A stretch of 42,173 bases of DNA from Acetoanaerobium pronyense (GTDB lineage: Bacteria; Bacillota; Clostridia; Peptostreptococcales; Filifactoraceae), in NCBI RefSeq assembly GCF_017874355.1, contig NZ_JAGGLI010000027.1, positions 1 through 42,173 on the forward strand, given 5' to 3'. Below the pieces are notes generated by a model. That model worked only from the letters and a program-made list of their open reading frames with translations. It had not been told where the DNA came from and ran no database searches. Both the position numbers and the translations under genes were made by a program. How positions within the stretch are numbered: the first letter of the stretch is position 1; each line of letters begins with the position of its first letter. Of this stretch, positions 8,091-16,967 are shown piece after piece.

Positions 8091-8142
8091 TGCGTAAAGC
8101 TTAATGACTTATTTTTGTAACTGTTTGAAAGGAGTGCAATAA

Positions 8143-9627
8143 ATGTCCTATAAATATATAAAACGAATGTTCAGCTTGATTCTCTCAATTAGTATTATTA
8201 CTGTATTCTCTATTAATGTTGGAGCACCTTCCTTTGCTACGAGTTTTAGTGATATAGATAATCACTGGGCAAAATCATATATAGAAACGGCTTCAACTTA
8301 CAATGCTGTTTCTGGTTATCCAGATGGTACTTTTAAACCTAATAACAATATTAAAAGAGTTGAATTTATTGCAATAATTGTTAATTCCCTAGGACTTGAT
8401 ATAAGAGATTCATTACAAGGTGAATATTGGGGCGAGCCCTTTATCGAAGCAGCTCTAACAAACGGTCTTATCGTTTCAAATGAATATGGGAATATAAATG
8501 AATCTACGTTTAATCAAAACATATCAAGAGAAGAAATGGCAAGCATTGTAGTCAATGCATACATTAAATCAGAAGGCTCAATTAATCCTTTAATTCTAAA
8601 TGAAGCAAGTTCAAGATTAAGTGATTTTGATACAGTATCGCCTAATTATTTTGAGAACTCAATTGCCTCTGTTGCATTAGAGTTCATATCAGGTTATCCA
8701 GATGGAACATTTGCTCCTAAAGAGCCTGCCAATAGGGCACAAGCCTCTGTACTTTCATATAAACTGCTTGTAAAACTAGGAATTATAACAAATCCCAACC
8801 TTGCTGAAAATATTGTACTTTCAAAAAATTCCCTTACACAGGGTGATTTATTAAAAATAACTATATATCACGCATCCAGTGCTTCAGCAATATCTTTAAA
8901 TCAAGACTTGTATCCAGCTTTCAGATGGTATGAATCAGGAGGCCTTATCCAAGGGTATATCCCAACAAACTATAATACAAAACCAGGAAAATATACTCTT
9001 AGATTTACTAATTCTGAAACTGGAAATGAATCAACAAAAGACATCGAAATCCTTGCAAGAAGTTTTAAAGTTCAAAACCTAAGGGTTGATCCAAATATTG
9101 AATCTAGTACTAGAAATGATGAAGCATACGCCCAATATAGGAAATACTTCAATCCTTCTAGGTTAGTTTCATCACCTGTAAAGTATTATACAGAATCATT
9201 TCTACTTCCCACTAAAGGTAGACTTACTACTGAATTTGGAGAAAGACGTTCTGTAAATGGTTCATTAACGACTTACAGACATGCTGGAATTGACATTGCA
9301 GCCCCTCTTAATACTGATATTGTTGCATCAAATACTGGTAAGGTTACTTTATCAATGTTTCTAACCTTAACTGGCAATAGTATTGTTATAGACCATGGAG
9401 AAGGACTCTTTAGTGTTTATTTTCACCTCGAACAATTACTTGTAAACGAAGGAGATGTAATAAATCGAGGTCAAAAGATTGGAACAGTTGGCTCTACAGG
9501 TTTTTCAACTGGTCCTCACCTTCATTTTACGATGTCTTATTATGATTTTAATATTGAACCTGGTTTTATTCTTTATGGAGAAAGTATTACAAAAGAAAAT
9601 TATTCATCATTAATGAAATCTTACTAA
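8143..9627 (+). CDS. S-layer-homology domain M23 metallopeptidase
   Basis: This 494-residue exported protein has a signal peptide (about 1-33). Three SLH repeats follow at about 34-80, 95-140 and 155-215, including SGYPDGTFKPNN and SGYPDGTFAPKEPANRAQ. SLH repeats bind secondary cell-wall polymers. A linker domain follows, then a C-terminal peptidase M23 (LytM) domain with HAGIDI (about 381), VYFHL and GPHLHF, giving the usual zinc ligands. It should cut or remodel peptidoglycan while bound to the wall. The start has AAAGGAGTG upstream. A strong terminator follows. Parts of this gene (8274-8380) recur as a decayed copy at 21861-21967. Confidence 0.92.
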   Translation: MSYKYIKRMFSLILSISIITVFSINVGAPSFATSFSDIDNHWAKSYIETASTYNAVSGYPDGTFKPNNNIKRVEFIAIIVNSLGLDIRDSLQGEYWGEPFIEAALTNGLIVSNEYGNINESTFNQNISREEMASIVVNAYIKSEGSINPLILNEASSRLSDFDTVSPNYFENSIASVALEFISGYPDGTFAPKEPANRAQASVLSYKLLVKLGIITNPNLAENIVLSKNSLTQGDLLKITIYHASSASAISLNQDLYPAFRWYESGGLIQGYIPTNYNTKPGKYTLRFTNSETGNESTKDIEILARSFKVQNLRVDPNIESSTRNDEAYAQYRKYFNPSRLVSSPVKYYTESFLLPTKGRLTTEFGERRSVNGSLTTYRHAGIDIAAPLNTDIVASNTGKVTLSMFLTLTGNSIVIDHGEGLFSVYFHLEQLLVNEGDVINRGQKIGTVGSTGFSTGPHLHFTMSYYDFNIEPGFILYGESITKENYSSLMKSY

Positions 9628-9674
9628 ATCAAAATAAAATATATTGATAAAAGATTTATCTTTTTATAGTAATC

Positions 9675-9718
9675 AACCTCCTCCTTAAATTATATTCACA
9701 TTTTAGGAGGAGGTTTTT
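9675..9718 (+). terminator. terminator after the SLH peptidase gene
   Basis: Arms AACCTCCTCCT and AGGAGGAGGTT enclose a loop, followed by TTTTT. It sits between convergent genes (SLH peptidase and aspA). Confidence 0.8.
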
Positions 9719-9759
9719 AAAGTTGTTAATTATTATAATATTAAACTAGCTTTAATAAA

Positions 9760-11256
9760 TTAAATAGTTCTAAGTCCCAAGATTTTTGCCCCTGCAACTC
9801 CTGGTTCTGTCATTTCTTTCGGCTGAAGTATTATGTCTAACTCTTCTTCTGTTAAAAAACCTTTCTTTAATACTACTTCCCGTACACTTCTTCTGGTTTC
9901 TAAAACTTCTTTTGCAATTGCTGAACTTTTTTCATACCCTATATGAGGATTTAAAGCTGTTACTACTCCAATACTATTGTCTACACGTTTTTTGCATTCT
10001 TCTTCATTGGCTAAAATTCCAACTATACATCTTTCAGTCAGTACTTTTACTCCATTTGTAAGAATTTCAATAGATTCAAACATATTTTTAAATATCACAG
10101 GTGCCATTACATTTAACTGAAACTGTCCTGCTTCTGAAGCCATTGCTATAGCATGATCATTTCCTTGTATTTGAAAACAAATTTGATTCATCATCTCTAT
10201 CATTACAGGATTTACTTTCCCTGGCATAATTGAGGAACCTGGCTGAACTGCAGGTAGCTTAATTTCCATAAGACCACATATAGGACCAGAAGCCATTAAT
10301 CTTAGGTCATTACACATTTTAGAAAGATTTAGTGCACAAGTGCGAATAGATCCTGATAAATGTACGTAACAATCTGTATTTTGAGTAGAATCCATTAAAT
10401 GCTCTGCTAATTTGATATCCATTCCTGTAATAATTGAAAGTTCCTCAATTGCAGCCTTAATGTATTCAGGGTCAGCATTTAGACCTGTACCAACAGCTGT
10501 AGCACCCAAATTAACATTATTTAGAGATTCCATGGCTTGATTTATACGTTTTATATCTCGAGTGATTAAACGCGCATAAGCTCCAAATTCCTGTCCAAGT
10601 CTTATAGGAATAGCATCTTGAAGATGAGTTCTACCAATTGTAACAATATCATCAAATTGAATTTCTTTTTCTTTCAAAGCCCCTAAAAGTTTTTCAAGAC
10701 TTTCTATAAGGCTTTGTCTCATACTTAAAACAGCTATTTTAAATGCAGTTGGAACGACATCATTTGTTGATTGAGCCATATTAACATGGGTGTTAGGGGA
10801 AATAATGTCATATCTCCCTTTCTCTTCTCCTAATATTTCTAGTCCTCTATTTGCCAATATCTCATTGACATTCATATTAATTGAGGTACCAGCTCCTCCT
10901 TGAATGGACTCCACTATAATTTCATTATCAAATTTCCCATCTATAAATTCATGACAAGCTATTTTTAATGCATTTCCAATTTCATAAGGCATACTTTTAG
11001 TTTTTAAATTGGCTTCAATGCAAGCATATTTAACTAGTCCCATACCCCAAATCAGTTTTTTATGTATTTTATGACCTGAAAGTGGAAAATTCTCCTTTGC
11101 TCTCCTTGACTGTATCCCATAATAAGCATTTTGTGGTATTTCCATTCTTCCTAAACAATCTTTTTCTATCCTCATGATGCTACTAAGATTGTTTCTATAT
11201 TCTAATTCCATACTTTCTGTTATACTTTCCCCCATTTTTATTAAAGTTTCTACCAC
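9760..11256 (-). CDS. aspA: aspartate ammonia-lyase
   Basis: The 498-residue protein belongs to the fumarase/aspartase superfamily and converts L-aspartate to fumarate and ammonia. It has the signature GSSIMPGKVNPVMIEMMNQ near residue 342, the substrate-binding STNDVVPTA and IGRTHLQDA, and the aspartase-type N-terminus YYGIQSRRAKENFPLSG. Class II fumarase is the main alternative, but that N-terminal wording and the context favour aspartase. A GTG start (11256) has GGGAGG nine bases upstream and adds about 27 residues over the usual start; a Met at about residue 28 is an alternative. It is the last gene of the hdr-flx-fumarate reductase operon, so its fumarate probably feeds the enzyme encoded just upstream. 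Confidence 0.9.
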   Translation of the reverse strand: MVETLIKMGESITESMELEYRNNLSSIMRIEKDCLGRMEIPQNAYYGIQSRRAKENFPLSGHKIHKKLIWGMGLVKYACIEANLKTKSMPYEIGNALKIACHEFIDGKFDNEIIVESIQGGAGTSINMNVNEILANRGLEILGEEKGRYDIISPNTHVNMAQSTNDVVPTAFKIAVLSMRQSLIESLEKLLGALKEKEIQFDDIVTIGRTHLQDAIPIRLGQEFGAYARLITRDIKRINQAMESLNNVNLGATAVGTGLNADPEYIKAAIEELSIITGMDIKLAEHLMDSTQNTDCYVHLSGSIRTCALNLSKMCNDLRLMASGPICGLMEIKLPAVQPGSSIMPGKVNPVMIEMMNQICFQIQGNDHAIAMASEAGQFQLNVMAPVIFKNMFESIEILTNGVKVLTERCIVGILANEEECKKRVDNSIGVVTALNPHIGYEKSSAIAKEVLETRRSVREVVLKKGFLTEEELDIILQPKEMTEPGVAGAKILGLRTI

Positions 11257-11307
11257 TTAAATCAACCTCCCATTATATCTCTTCAATAAGTGTTTACTAA
11301 GATTTTT

Positions 11308-12906
11308 TTATCTTCTATGAGTATATTGTGGCAATAACATTGGAGCTACTCTCTGGGTTTTTATATTATTCTCCTCAAGGCTTTTGTGATAAGTATTTAT
11401 ATGTTCAAGACTAAGACCTGTAACTTTTATATTTTTGCTTTTTTCACCTGCATGAGCTCCAGCTCTTCTTCCAAATACAAGGATATCTAAAAGAGAATTT
11501 CCCATTAACCTGTTATTTCCATGGACTCCTCCAGAAGTCTCACCTGCAACGTATAGATTTTCTACGTTTGTCTCACCATGTTCGTTTATTAAAATTCCTC
11601 CATTTTGATAGTGAAGTGTTGGATAAACTAAAATAGGTTCTTTTCTCATATCTATCCCAAATTTCTGATACATTCTTAGCATCCCTGGAACTCTTTTCTC
11701 TAATGTACCCTCTCCGTGAAGCATATCAATTAGAGGTGTATCTAACCATACACCTTCTACTCCACTAGGAGTTTTAATTCCTTTTTTTCTAATTTGACAT
11801 TCTCTGATTATAGCCGATGCCTCTACATCTCTTGTTTCAAGATGATAAACAAATTGTTCACCATCAATATTCAAAGGGGTTGCTCCAATACTTCGAACTT
11901 TTTCTGTAACTAGTGCTCCAAATATTTGAGGAGGATATGCAACTCCTGTTGGATGATACTGTATAGTATCTGCAAATATAAGTTTTGCTCCTGCTCTATA
12001 TCCAAGTACAAGGCCATCAGCTGTAGCACCGTAATGATTTGAAGTTGGAAATCCCTGATAGTGAAGTCTTCCAGCTCCACCTGTCGCTAATATTACAGTT
12101 TTTGCTTTTGCTATTAAGTATTCTTCGGTTTCTAGATTATATAATACAGCTCCAGCTGCTTTACCCTCATCATCCAATAAGAGTTCTACCGCTGGTGAAA
12201 ACTCTACTACCTCAATATCTCTATTGATTGCTTCATCTCTAAGAACTCTCATTATTTCCGCTCCAGTATAATCTGCAGCAGCATGCATTCTTTTTATGGA
12301 AGTTCCACCCCCATGAGTTGTAATCATTCTTCCATCATTCTCTTTGTCAAACATCACGCCAAAGTCATTTAGCCACTTAATTACCTCTGGAGCATCTTTT
12401 ACAAGAGCTTCTACAAGTTCGGGAATATTAGTGAAGTGCCCTCCACCCATAACGTCTATATAATGTTTTGCTGGAGAATCCTCTGGTTTATCAGCTGCCT
12501 GAATTCCTCCTTCAGCCATAATAGTATTTGCATCCCCAAAACGCAATTTTGTGGCAAGTAATACCTTCGCTCCTTTTTTAGTAGCTTCAAGAGCTGCAGC
12601 AGTTCCAGCTCCTCCTCCGCCAATTATTAAAACATCTACATCATAATTTGTTTTACTTAAATCTATATTTATATTTTCAAGTCTACTTTTAGCTTCAATT
12701 AAATCAGCCAGTTCTAAAGGAACTTTATCCCCTTTGTTTTTTCCTAGTCTTAATTCTCTAAAATTTTCCTCTTTATAATCAGGATGATTTTCTTGCAGCA
12801 CTTCTTCTTTCTCCTGTGGAGTCATTCTTTCAAATTGAACGCCTAACCTTTCGCTACGGGTAGCTTCTACCTTCTTAATAAGCTCCTTCATTTGCGCCGT
12901 ATACAT
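11308..12906 (-). CDS. fumarate reductase flavoprotein subunit, short TfrA-like form
   Basis: This 532-residue protein is a fumarate reductase/succinate dehydrogenase flavoprotein. FAD binding is at VDVLIIGGGGAGTAAALEA (about 90-108) and the substrate and FAD segment at HGGGTSIKRMHAAADYTGAE. DTIQYHPTG is present, as is GNNRLMGNSLLDILVFGRRAG near the end. An unusual 85-residue, charged N-terminal extension precedes the Rossmann fold. The long C-terminal helical domain of SdhA/FrdA is nearly absent, as in the soluble thiol:fumarate reductases of methanogens. No membrane anchor subunit is encoded nearby, so the enzyme is probably cytoplasmic. It should reduce fumarate made by AspA. L-aspartate oxidase is a less likely alternative, because no quinolinate genes are present. 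ATG with GGGGGG upstream. Confidence 0.85.
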   Translation of the reverse strand: MYTAQMKELIKKVEATRSERLGVQFERMTPQEKEEVLQENHPDYKEENFRELRLGKNKGDKVPLELADLIEAKSRLENINIDLSKTNYDVDVLIIGGGGAGTAAALEATKKGAKVLLATKLRFGDANTIMAEGGIQAADKPEDSPAKHYIDVMGGGHFTNIPELVEALVKDAPEVIKWLNDFGVMFDKENDGRMITTHGGGTSIKRMHAAADYTGAEIMRVLRDEAINRDIEVVEFSPAVELLLDDEGKAAGAVLYNLETEEYLIAKAKTVILATGGAGRLHYQGFPTSNHYGATADGLVLGYRAGAKLIFADTIQYHPTGVAYPPQIFGALVTEKVRSIGATPLNIDGEQFVYHLETRDVEASAIIRECQIRKKGIKTPSGVEGVWLDTPLIDMLHGEGTLEKRVPGMLRMYQKFGIDMRKEPILVYPTLHYQNGGILINEHGETNVENLYVAGETSGGVHGNNRLMGNSLLDILVFGRRAGAHAGEKSKNIKVTGLSLEHINTYHKSLEENNIKTQRVAPMLLPQYTHRR

Positions 12907-12935
12907 ACTAGTCCCCCCTTCTATATTTAGATATT

Positions 12936-13616
12936 TTATTTTTCAATCTCCCTAGTGTTGTATAACTCTTTTAACTCATTAATGCTTTTGTTCATTAGTT
13001 CTTTAATGGAATCATCATGTTTTCCTTGTCTTATCTCTTCAACTCTTTCATTTAAATACTCTGTCTCAGCTGCAATATATTTTCCTGTAAGACGTCTCGC
13101 CAAAAGACCTACTTGATAATGGGTTATGTTGGCAGGACATCTAGATGCACATATTCCACACATCACACAATCAAAAGATGAATGGGCACAATTTTCCAAA
13201 TCTCCTCTTTGAGCATATGCTATATATTGCATTACATTTAAATCTTGAGAACAGCCTTTTGTACATGAATTGCATCCTATGCAGCTATAAATTTCAGGAT
13301 AAAGCTTTACCATAGTATCAGCATTTGGTTCTAATTCCTCTAAATTATAAGCTTTTTTATCTCCTGGAAAAAACGGTAGCTGTGTTAGATACATTCCATC
13401 CTCAACTTTAGTTTGACAGGCTAGATTTACTTTTAGTTCTTTCTGGCCTTTGATTCTGTATATAGTTGCGCAGGCTCCACAGAATCCTGATCTGCATCCG
13501 CATCCCCTAGTAAGCTTATAACCTGCATATTCCATAGAATCCATTATTGTCAAGCTTTCTGGTACTGAGTATTTTTTTCCTAATATATATATATCAACCA
13601 TTTCTTTTTGGGACAT
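12936..13616 (-). CDS. fumarate reductase iron-sulfur subunit, SdhB/FrdB-like
   Basis: The 226-residue protein has a 2Fe-2S ferredoxin-type motif (GCGCRSGFCGAC, about 38-49, with a fourth Cys at NLACQT). It then has two Cys-rich motifs, CIGCNSCTKGC (about 113) and CVMCGICASRCP (about 150). This is the layout of the electron-transfer subunit of fumarate reductase. It lacks the CCG (HdrB-like) domains found fused in methanogen TfrB; here HdrB is a separate protein in the same operon. It presumably carries electrons from the Flx-Hdr complex to the flavoprotein encoded 29 bases downstream. The charged C-terminal tail is not conserved in the family as far as I can see. AAGGAGG precedes the ATG. 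Confidence 0.88.
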   Translation of the reverse strand: MSQKEMVDIYILGKKYSVPESLTIMDSMEYAGYKLTRGCGCRSGFCGACATIYRIKGQKELKVNLACQTKVEDGMYLTQLPFFPGDKKAYNLEELEPNADTMVKLYPEIYSCIGCNSCTKGCSQDLNVMQYIAYAQRGDLENCAHSSFDCVMCGICASRCPANITHYQVGLLARRLTGKYIAAETEYLNERVEEIRQGKHDDSIKELMNKSINELKELYNTREIEK

Positions 13617-13661
13617 TATTTGCCTCCTTATTTATCCTAAAATATATAATTTTCTAGATAA

Positions 13662-14507
13662 TTAATATTCATCAGGTAGTTTTTGTATTTCATCACATCT
13701 AAATACTGGTCCATCTTTGCAAACATACTTATCTCCTATATTGCATCTTCCGCATTTTCCGATTCCACACTTCATCTTTAATTCTAATGTTGTATAGACT
13801 TGTTCCTTTTTAAAACCCAATTCCTCTAACCCTTGAAGTACATATTTAATCATAATTGGAGGTCCACAAACTAAAACAACTTTGTTTGTATCAAAATTAA
13901 GTTCTTTTATATAGTTAGGCACAAACCCTACATGCCCATCCCAATCTTTTTCTTCTCTATCAACCGTTAAATATACCTTTGTATCCTTTTTAGTTGGCCA
14001 ATTCTCAAAGATATCTTTTCTGTGTACCAAATCTTTTGAAGTTCTAGCACCATAAACTATGTCAATTTTCCCATAATCAGCCCTATTGTCCATTGTATAA
14101 TTTATAACCGACCTAAGAGGTGCTAGCCCTATTCCACCTGCTATAAATAAAATATCCTTCCCTTTAAGTTCATCATTTACAGGAAAATTATTTCCATATG
14201 GACCTCTAATACCAATTTCACTTTCTATTTCAAGTTCATGCAAATAATCTGTAACAAGTCCGCACCTTTTTATACTGAATTCCATAAAATTTTTCTCTGT
14301 TGGAGAAGATGTTATGGAAAATATTGCCTCTCCTATAGGTGGAATTGATATCATGGCGCATTGGCCAGGCTTAAAATCAAAACATCTGCCACTTTTTGGA
14401 TTTTCAACTCTAAAAGTTGAGACATCCCTTGTATCAATTCTAATATCCTTTATTACTGCAATCTCTGGTATTAAAGGATCTATGTGATTATCACATCCAC
14501 AAGCCAT
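13662..14507 (-). CDS. flxA: FlxA-like NAD(P)H:acceptor oxidoreductase subunit (FAD/NAD-binding)
   Basis: This 281-residue protein belongs to the ferredoxin-NADP reductase family, close to AsrB and PyrK. The FAD domain is at about 15-110 (KPGQCAMISIPPIGEAIFSITSSP), and the NAD-binding domain has GGIGLAPLRS and VLVCGPPIMIKYVL. A C-terminal 2Fe-2S site is CGIGKCGRCNIG plus a later Cys. In the FlxABCD-HdrABC family this is the subunit that takes electrons from NADH. Its ATG overlaps the stop of flxB (TAATG), showing translational coupling. AsrB of sulfite reductase is the naming alternative, but no asrC is present. Confidence 0.88.
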   Translation of the reverse strand: MACGCDNHIDPLIPEIAVIKDIRIDTRDVSTFRVENPKSGRCFDFKPGQCAMISIPPIGEAIFSITSSPTEKNFMEFSIKRCGLVTDYLHELEIESEIGIRGPYGNNFPVNDELKGKDILFIAGGIGLAPLRSVINYTMDNRADYGKIDIVYGARTSKDLVHRKDIFENWPTKKDTKVYLTVDREEKDWDGHVGFVPNYIKELNFDTNKVVLVCGPPIMIKYVLQGLEELGFKKEQVYTTLELKMKCGIGKCGRCNIGDKYVCKDGPVFRCDEIQKLPDEY

Positions 14508-15535
14508 TATATTTCACCACCTAACTTTTTAATAACTTTAACTATATTCATATTTACAGGGCATTTTTCTATACATCTTCCGCATCCAACACAGGCATAC
14601 TCCCCATGATTATTTGGATAATATACTAATTTATGCATGAATCTTTGTCTGAACCTTTCTTTTTGGTTGACTCTTGGATTTCCATGAGCCATTAGGGTAA
14701 AGTCAGAAAACATACAAGAATCCCAACAACGAAATCTCAGGCTATTTTTTTGACCATCAAAATCTTGAATATCATAACAGTGGCATGTTGGGCATACATA
14801 TGTACAAGCCCCACAACCTAAACAGCTTTTACTCACTTGATCCCAAACTTCAGATTCAAATAATTCATTTAAATCACCTTGAATCGTTTGGGGATTTAGA
14901 CTCGCTAATGGAAGTTCCTTAATTTTTTTTCTTATGTTCTCTTTTACTATTTCCAATTCCTTTAAATCCTTCTCATTTACATCCTCTAAAATATCCTCTA
15001 GTTTTTTAGTTAATTCTTCCCCTTTTTCTGTTAGTGGCTTCCAGATAATTGAATTCTCAAGAGTCCATATAAATATATCTGAACCATTTTTTAACTCTTC
15101 TGGGTTTATGTCGAAAGAACTGCAAAAGCAGGTTTCTTCAGGCTCTACACATGCAGCTGAAATAATAACTCCTTTATTTCTTTTTTCTTCGTATAACCTA
15201 TCTACCGGTTCTCTTAAAAAAACATGGTCTATAAGATTAAATGCTTTAGCATCGCAAGGTCTTACCCCAAAGAGAACATAATCTTCCCTTTCTTCATCAA
15301 CCCTTTCAATCTTAAGTTTTTTGCCTTCAGACTTAAACTTTAAATAAGTCTCACTTTGAGGAAATACAAAGTTTTTCGGCGATGTATTTGTTTTTATTTC
15401 CAAATTTATATTTACTTCATCTTCCCATCTAGAAAAGTTAACTATTCCTTCATTTTCAATAGGTACGTATAATTCATAATCCTTGCTAACATGATTGCAC
15501 AATTGAGAGAATTTGTTTTTTAAAATTTTTTTCAT
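14507..15535 (-). CDS. flxB: FlxB-like iron-sulfur subunit (AsrA/hydrogenase beta-like)
   Basis: The 342-residue protein is related to anaerobic sulfite reductase subunit A and group 3 hydrogenase beta subunits. The N-terminal half includes YVLFGVRPCDAKAFNLID. The C-terminal half has two 4Fe-4S motifs, SCLGCGACTYVCPTCHC (about 237-253) and ACVGCGRCIEKCPVNM (about 315-330). It should relay electrons from FlxA into the Hdr part. Start and stop both overlap the neighbouring genes by TAATG, and GGGGAGG precedes the start. No catalytic sulfite reductase gene is nearby, which argues against an Asr role. Confidence 0.85.
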   Translation of the reverse strand: MKKILKNKFSQLCNHVSKDYELYVPIENEGIVNFSRWEDEVNINLEIKTNTSPKNFVFPQSETYLKFKSEGKKLKIERVDEEREDYVLFGVRPCDAKAFNLIDHVFLREPVDRLYEEKRNKGVIISAACVEPEETCFCSSFDINPEELKNGSDIFIWTLENSIIWKPLTEKGEELTKKLEDILEDVNEKDLKELEIVKENIRKKIKELPLASLNPQTIQGDLNELFESEVWDQVSKSCLGCGACTYVCPTCHCYDIQDFDGQKNSLRFRCWDSCMFSDFTLMAHGNPRVNQKERFRQRFMHKLVYYPNNHGEYACVGCGRCIEKCPVNMNIVKVIKKLGGEI

Positions 15536-16515
15536 TACTTCCTCCCCTTAGGTATTTCAAAAGGATCTATATCTTCTAAATCATATGTAGTTAGAGTTGA
15601 TTTCCCTTTTGAACTTAAACCCGCATCATATTCACCATATAGCTGAGTTATATCTTTTATTATCTTTTTATTTAGTTTTTCAAGAGGAATCCCCTCTGGA
15701 CAGACTCTACTGCATTCACCACAATCCACACATCGACCAGCCACATGGTAAGCTCTTATAATATGAAAAAACTGATCTTCGCTATCAACTTTTGCTTTAC
15801 TTGATACTCCAGATTCTACGTTTTCAAAAATACATTTTTGACAATTACAGGCTGGACATATATTTCTACAAGCATAACATCTAACACACTTTGAAAATTG
15901 ATTAGACCAATAATCAAACTTTTCGTCTGCAGACATGGCTTCAATTTCCTCCACATCCTGAAATTTATCTTCTTGATCTACTTTTTTAGTGATTTTGTTT
16001 CCAATTATTTCATCAAAAACTACAGGATTAGGGTTTTCACAGAGAATACATTTATCGTATTTCACTTCTTTTGCTGAAATATTATTTTCTCCATTTTTTG
16101 TAACAAAGATTACATTTTCTTCATCTCTTTGTACATCCATAATTCCTTTTAATAATCCCATTTTTTTTATTTTTTTAGGATCGAGCATCCCATTACAAGG
16201 TACTCCAAAAATTACAACGTTTTCTGGATTTATTCTATTGTCTTGAACTATTTGATTAAAACTTAAAGAATCGCACCCTTTTATGAAAACACCTATTTTT
16301 TCAGTTGTTTTTAGTTCTTCAATTAAATATTTGCTCAAATTATTGACGCAAAATAAATCCCAAATTAATGTTTCTATTTCATCTATATCCGAAATAAATA
16401 CAGGACATGATTCATAAGGAAAATCTCCCTTTGAAAACCCTAATATTTTATCAACTTTTCTATTTGAAAGATGTTCTTTAGCAATATCTCTAATCTTTAA
16501 AGTTATCTCTTCCAT
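15535..16515 (-). CDS. flxC: FlxC-like iron-sulfur subunit (FrhB-like)
   Basis: This 326-residue protein has an N-terminal region like the coenzyme F420 hydrogenase beta family (IGVFIKGCDSLSFNQIVQD, VVIFGVPCNGMLDPKKI). It has extra cysteines at CILCENPNP and two 4Fe-4S motifs, CVRCYACRNICPACNCQKC (about 211) and CVDCGECSRVCPEG (about 258). It is the third Flx subunit by order and content. F420 use is unlikely, since FlxA supplies a NAD site. Its ATG lies 13 bases inside the 3' end of flxD. Confidence 0.85.
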   Translation of the reverse strand: MEEITLKIRDIAKEHLSNRKVDKILGFSKGDFPYESCPVFISDIDEIETLIWDLFCVNNLSKYLIEELKTTEKIGVFIKGCDSLSFNQIVQDNRINPENVVIFGVPCNGMLDPKKIKKMGLLKGIMDVQRDEENVIFVTKNGENNISAKEVKYDKCILCENPNPVVFDEIIGNKITKKVDQEDKFQDVEEIEAMSADEKFDYWSNQFSKCVRCYACRNICPACNCQKCIFENVESGVSSKAKVDSEDQFFHIIRAYHVAGRCVDCGECSRVCPEGIPLEKLNKKIIKDITQLYGEYDAGLSSKGKSTLTTYDLEDIDPFEIPKGRK

Positions 16516-16967
16516 CTTGTATCCCTCAGCTTTCTATTTGGACCAAGTTTATGGACCTTTTCTAAAACCTCGTTCATTACTGATGCAAATTTATTAGCTT
16601 CTGCAGCTGAAATCCAATCAACCTTAAAACGTTCTTTTTCTATACCTATATAATCAAGTAAGTTTGTGAAGAGTGTTAAGCGGCGTCTTGTAAAGTAGTT
16701 TCCTGTTGAATAATGGCAGTCTCCAGGGTGACAGCCTGCACATACAACACCATCAGCTCCATTTTGAAATGCTCTTAATACAAATTTTGGATTCACTCTA
16801 CATGAACATGGAACTTTTATAATTTTTATATTAGCAGGATAATTCAACCTACTCGTCCCAGCCAAATCAGCTCCTGCATAACTGCACCAGTTGCAGCAAA
16901 AAGCAACTATCAATGGCTTGAAATCTTGATTTTCAACTTTTGAGTCTTTATTTTCTTCTAATAACAT
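16503..16967 (-). CDS. flxD: FlxD, MvhD-like 2Fe-2S electron-transfer subunit
   Basis: The protein has 154 residues if started at ATG 16967, which overlaps the stop of hdrA and has GGAGGTG upstream. A longer frame reaching into hdrA is not supported. It has the MvhD pattern AFCCNWCSYAGADLAG, then VPCSCRVNP and CAGCHPGDCHYSTGNYF. MvhD-type subunits pass electrons directly to HdrA. It joins the NADH module (FlxABC) to the Hdr module, matching its place between hdrA and flxC. Confidence 0.9.
   Translation of the reverse strand: MLLEENKDSKVENQDFKPLIVAFCCNWCSYAGADLAGTSRLNYPANIKIIKVPCSCRVNPKFVLRAFQNGADGVVCAGCHPGDCHYSTGNYFTRRRLTLFTNLLDYIGIEKERFKVDWISAAEANKFASVMNEVLEKVHKLGPNRKLRDTRWKR

Larger units (their letters stand above)
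7833..8142. other. divergent intergenic region
   Basis: The left part holds the promoter and inverted repeats of the serine hydrolase operon (7856-7920). The middle (8012-8090) holds a decayed hisS fragment. The right part carries the ribosome site AAAGGAGTG of the SLH peptidase gene. No other gene is seen. Confidence 0.6.

Noticed and set aside
13662..16515. Anaerobic sulfite reductase (asrAB)
   Set aside because: FlxA and FlxB resemble AsrB and AsrA, but no asrC is present, and a third iron-sulfur protein, an MvhD subunit and HdrABC follow. The Flx-Hdr assignment fits better.
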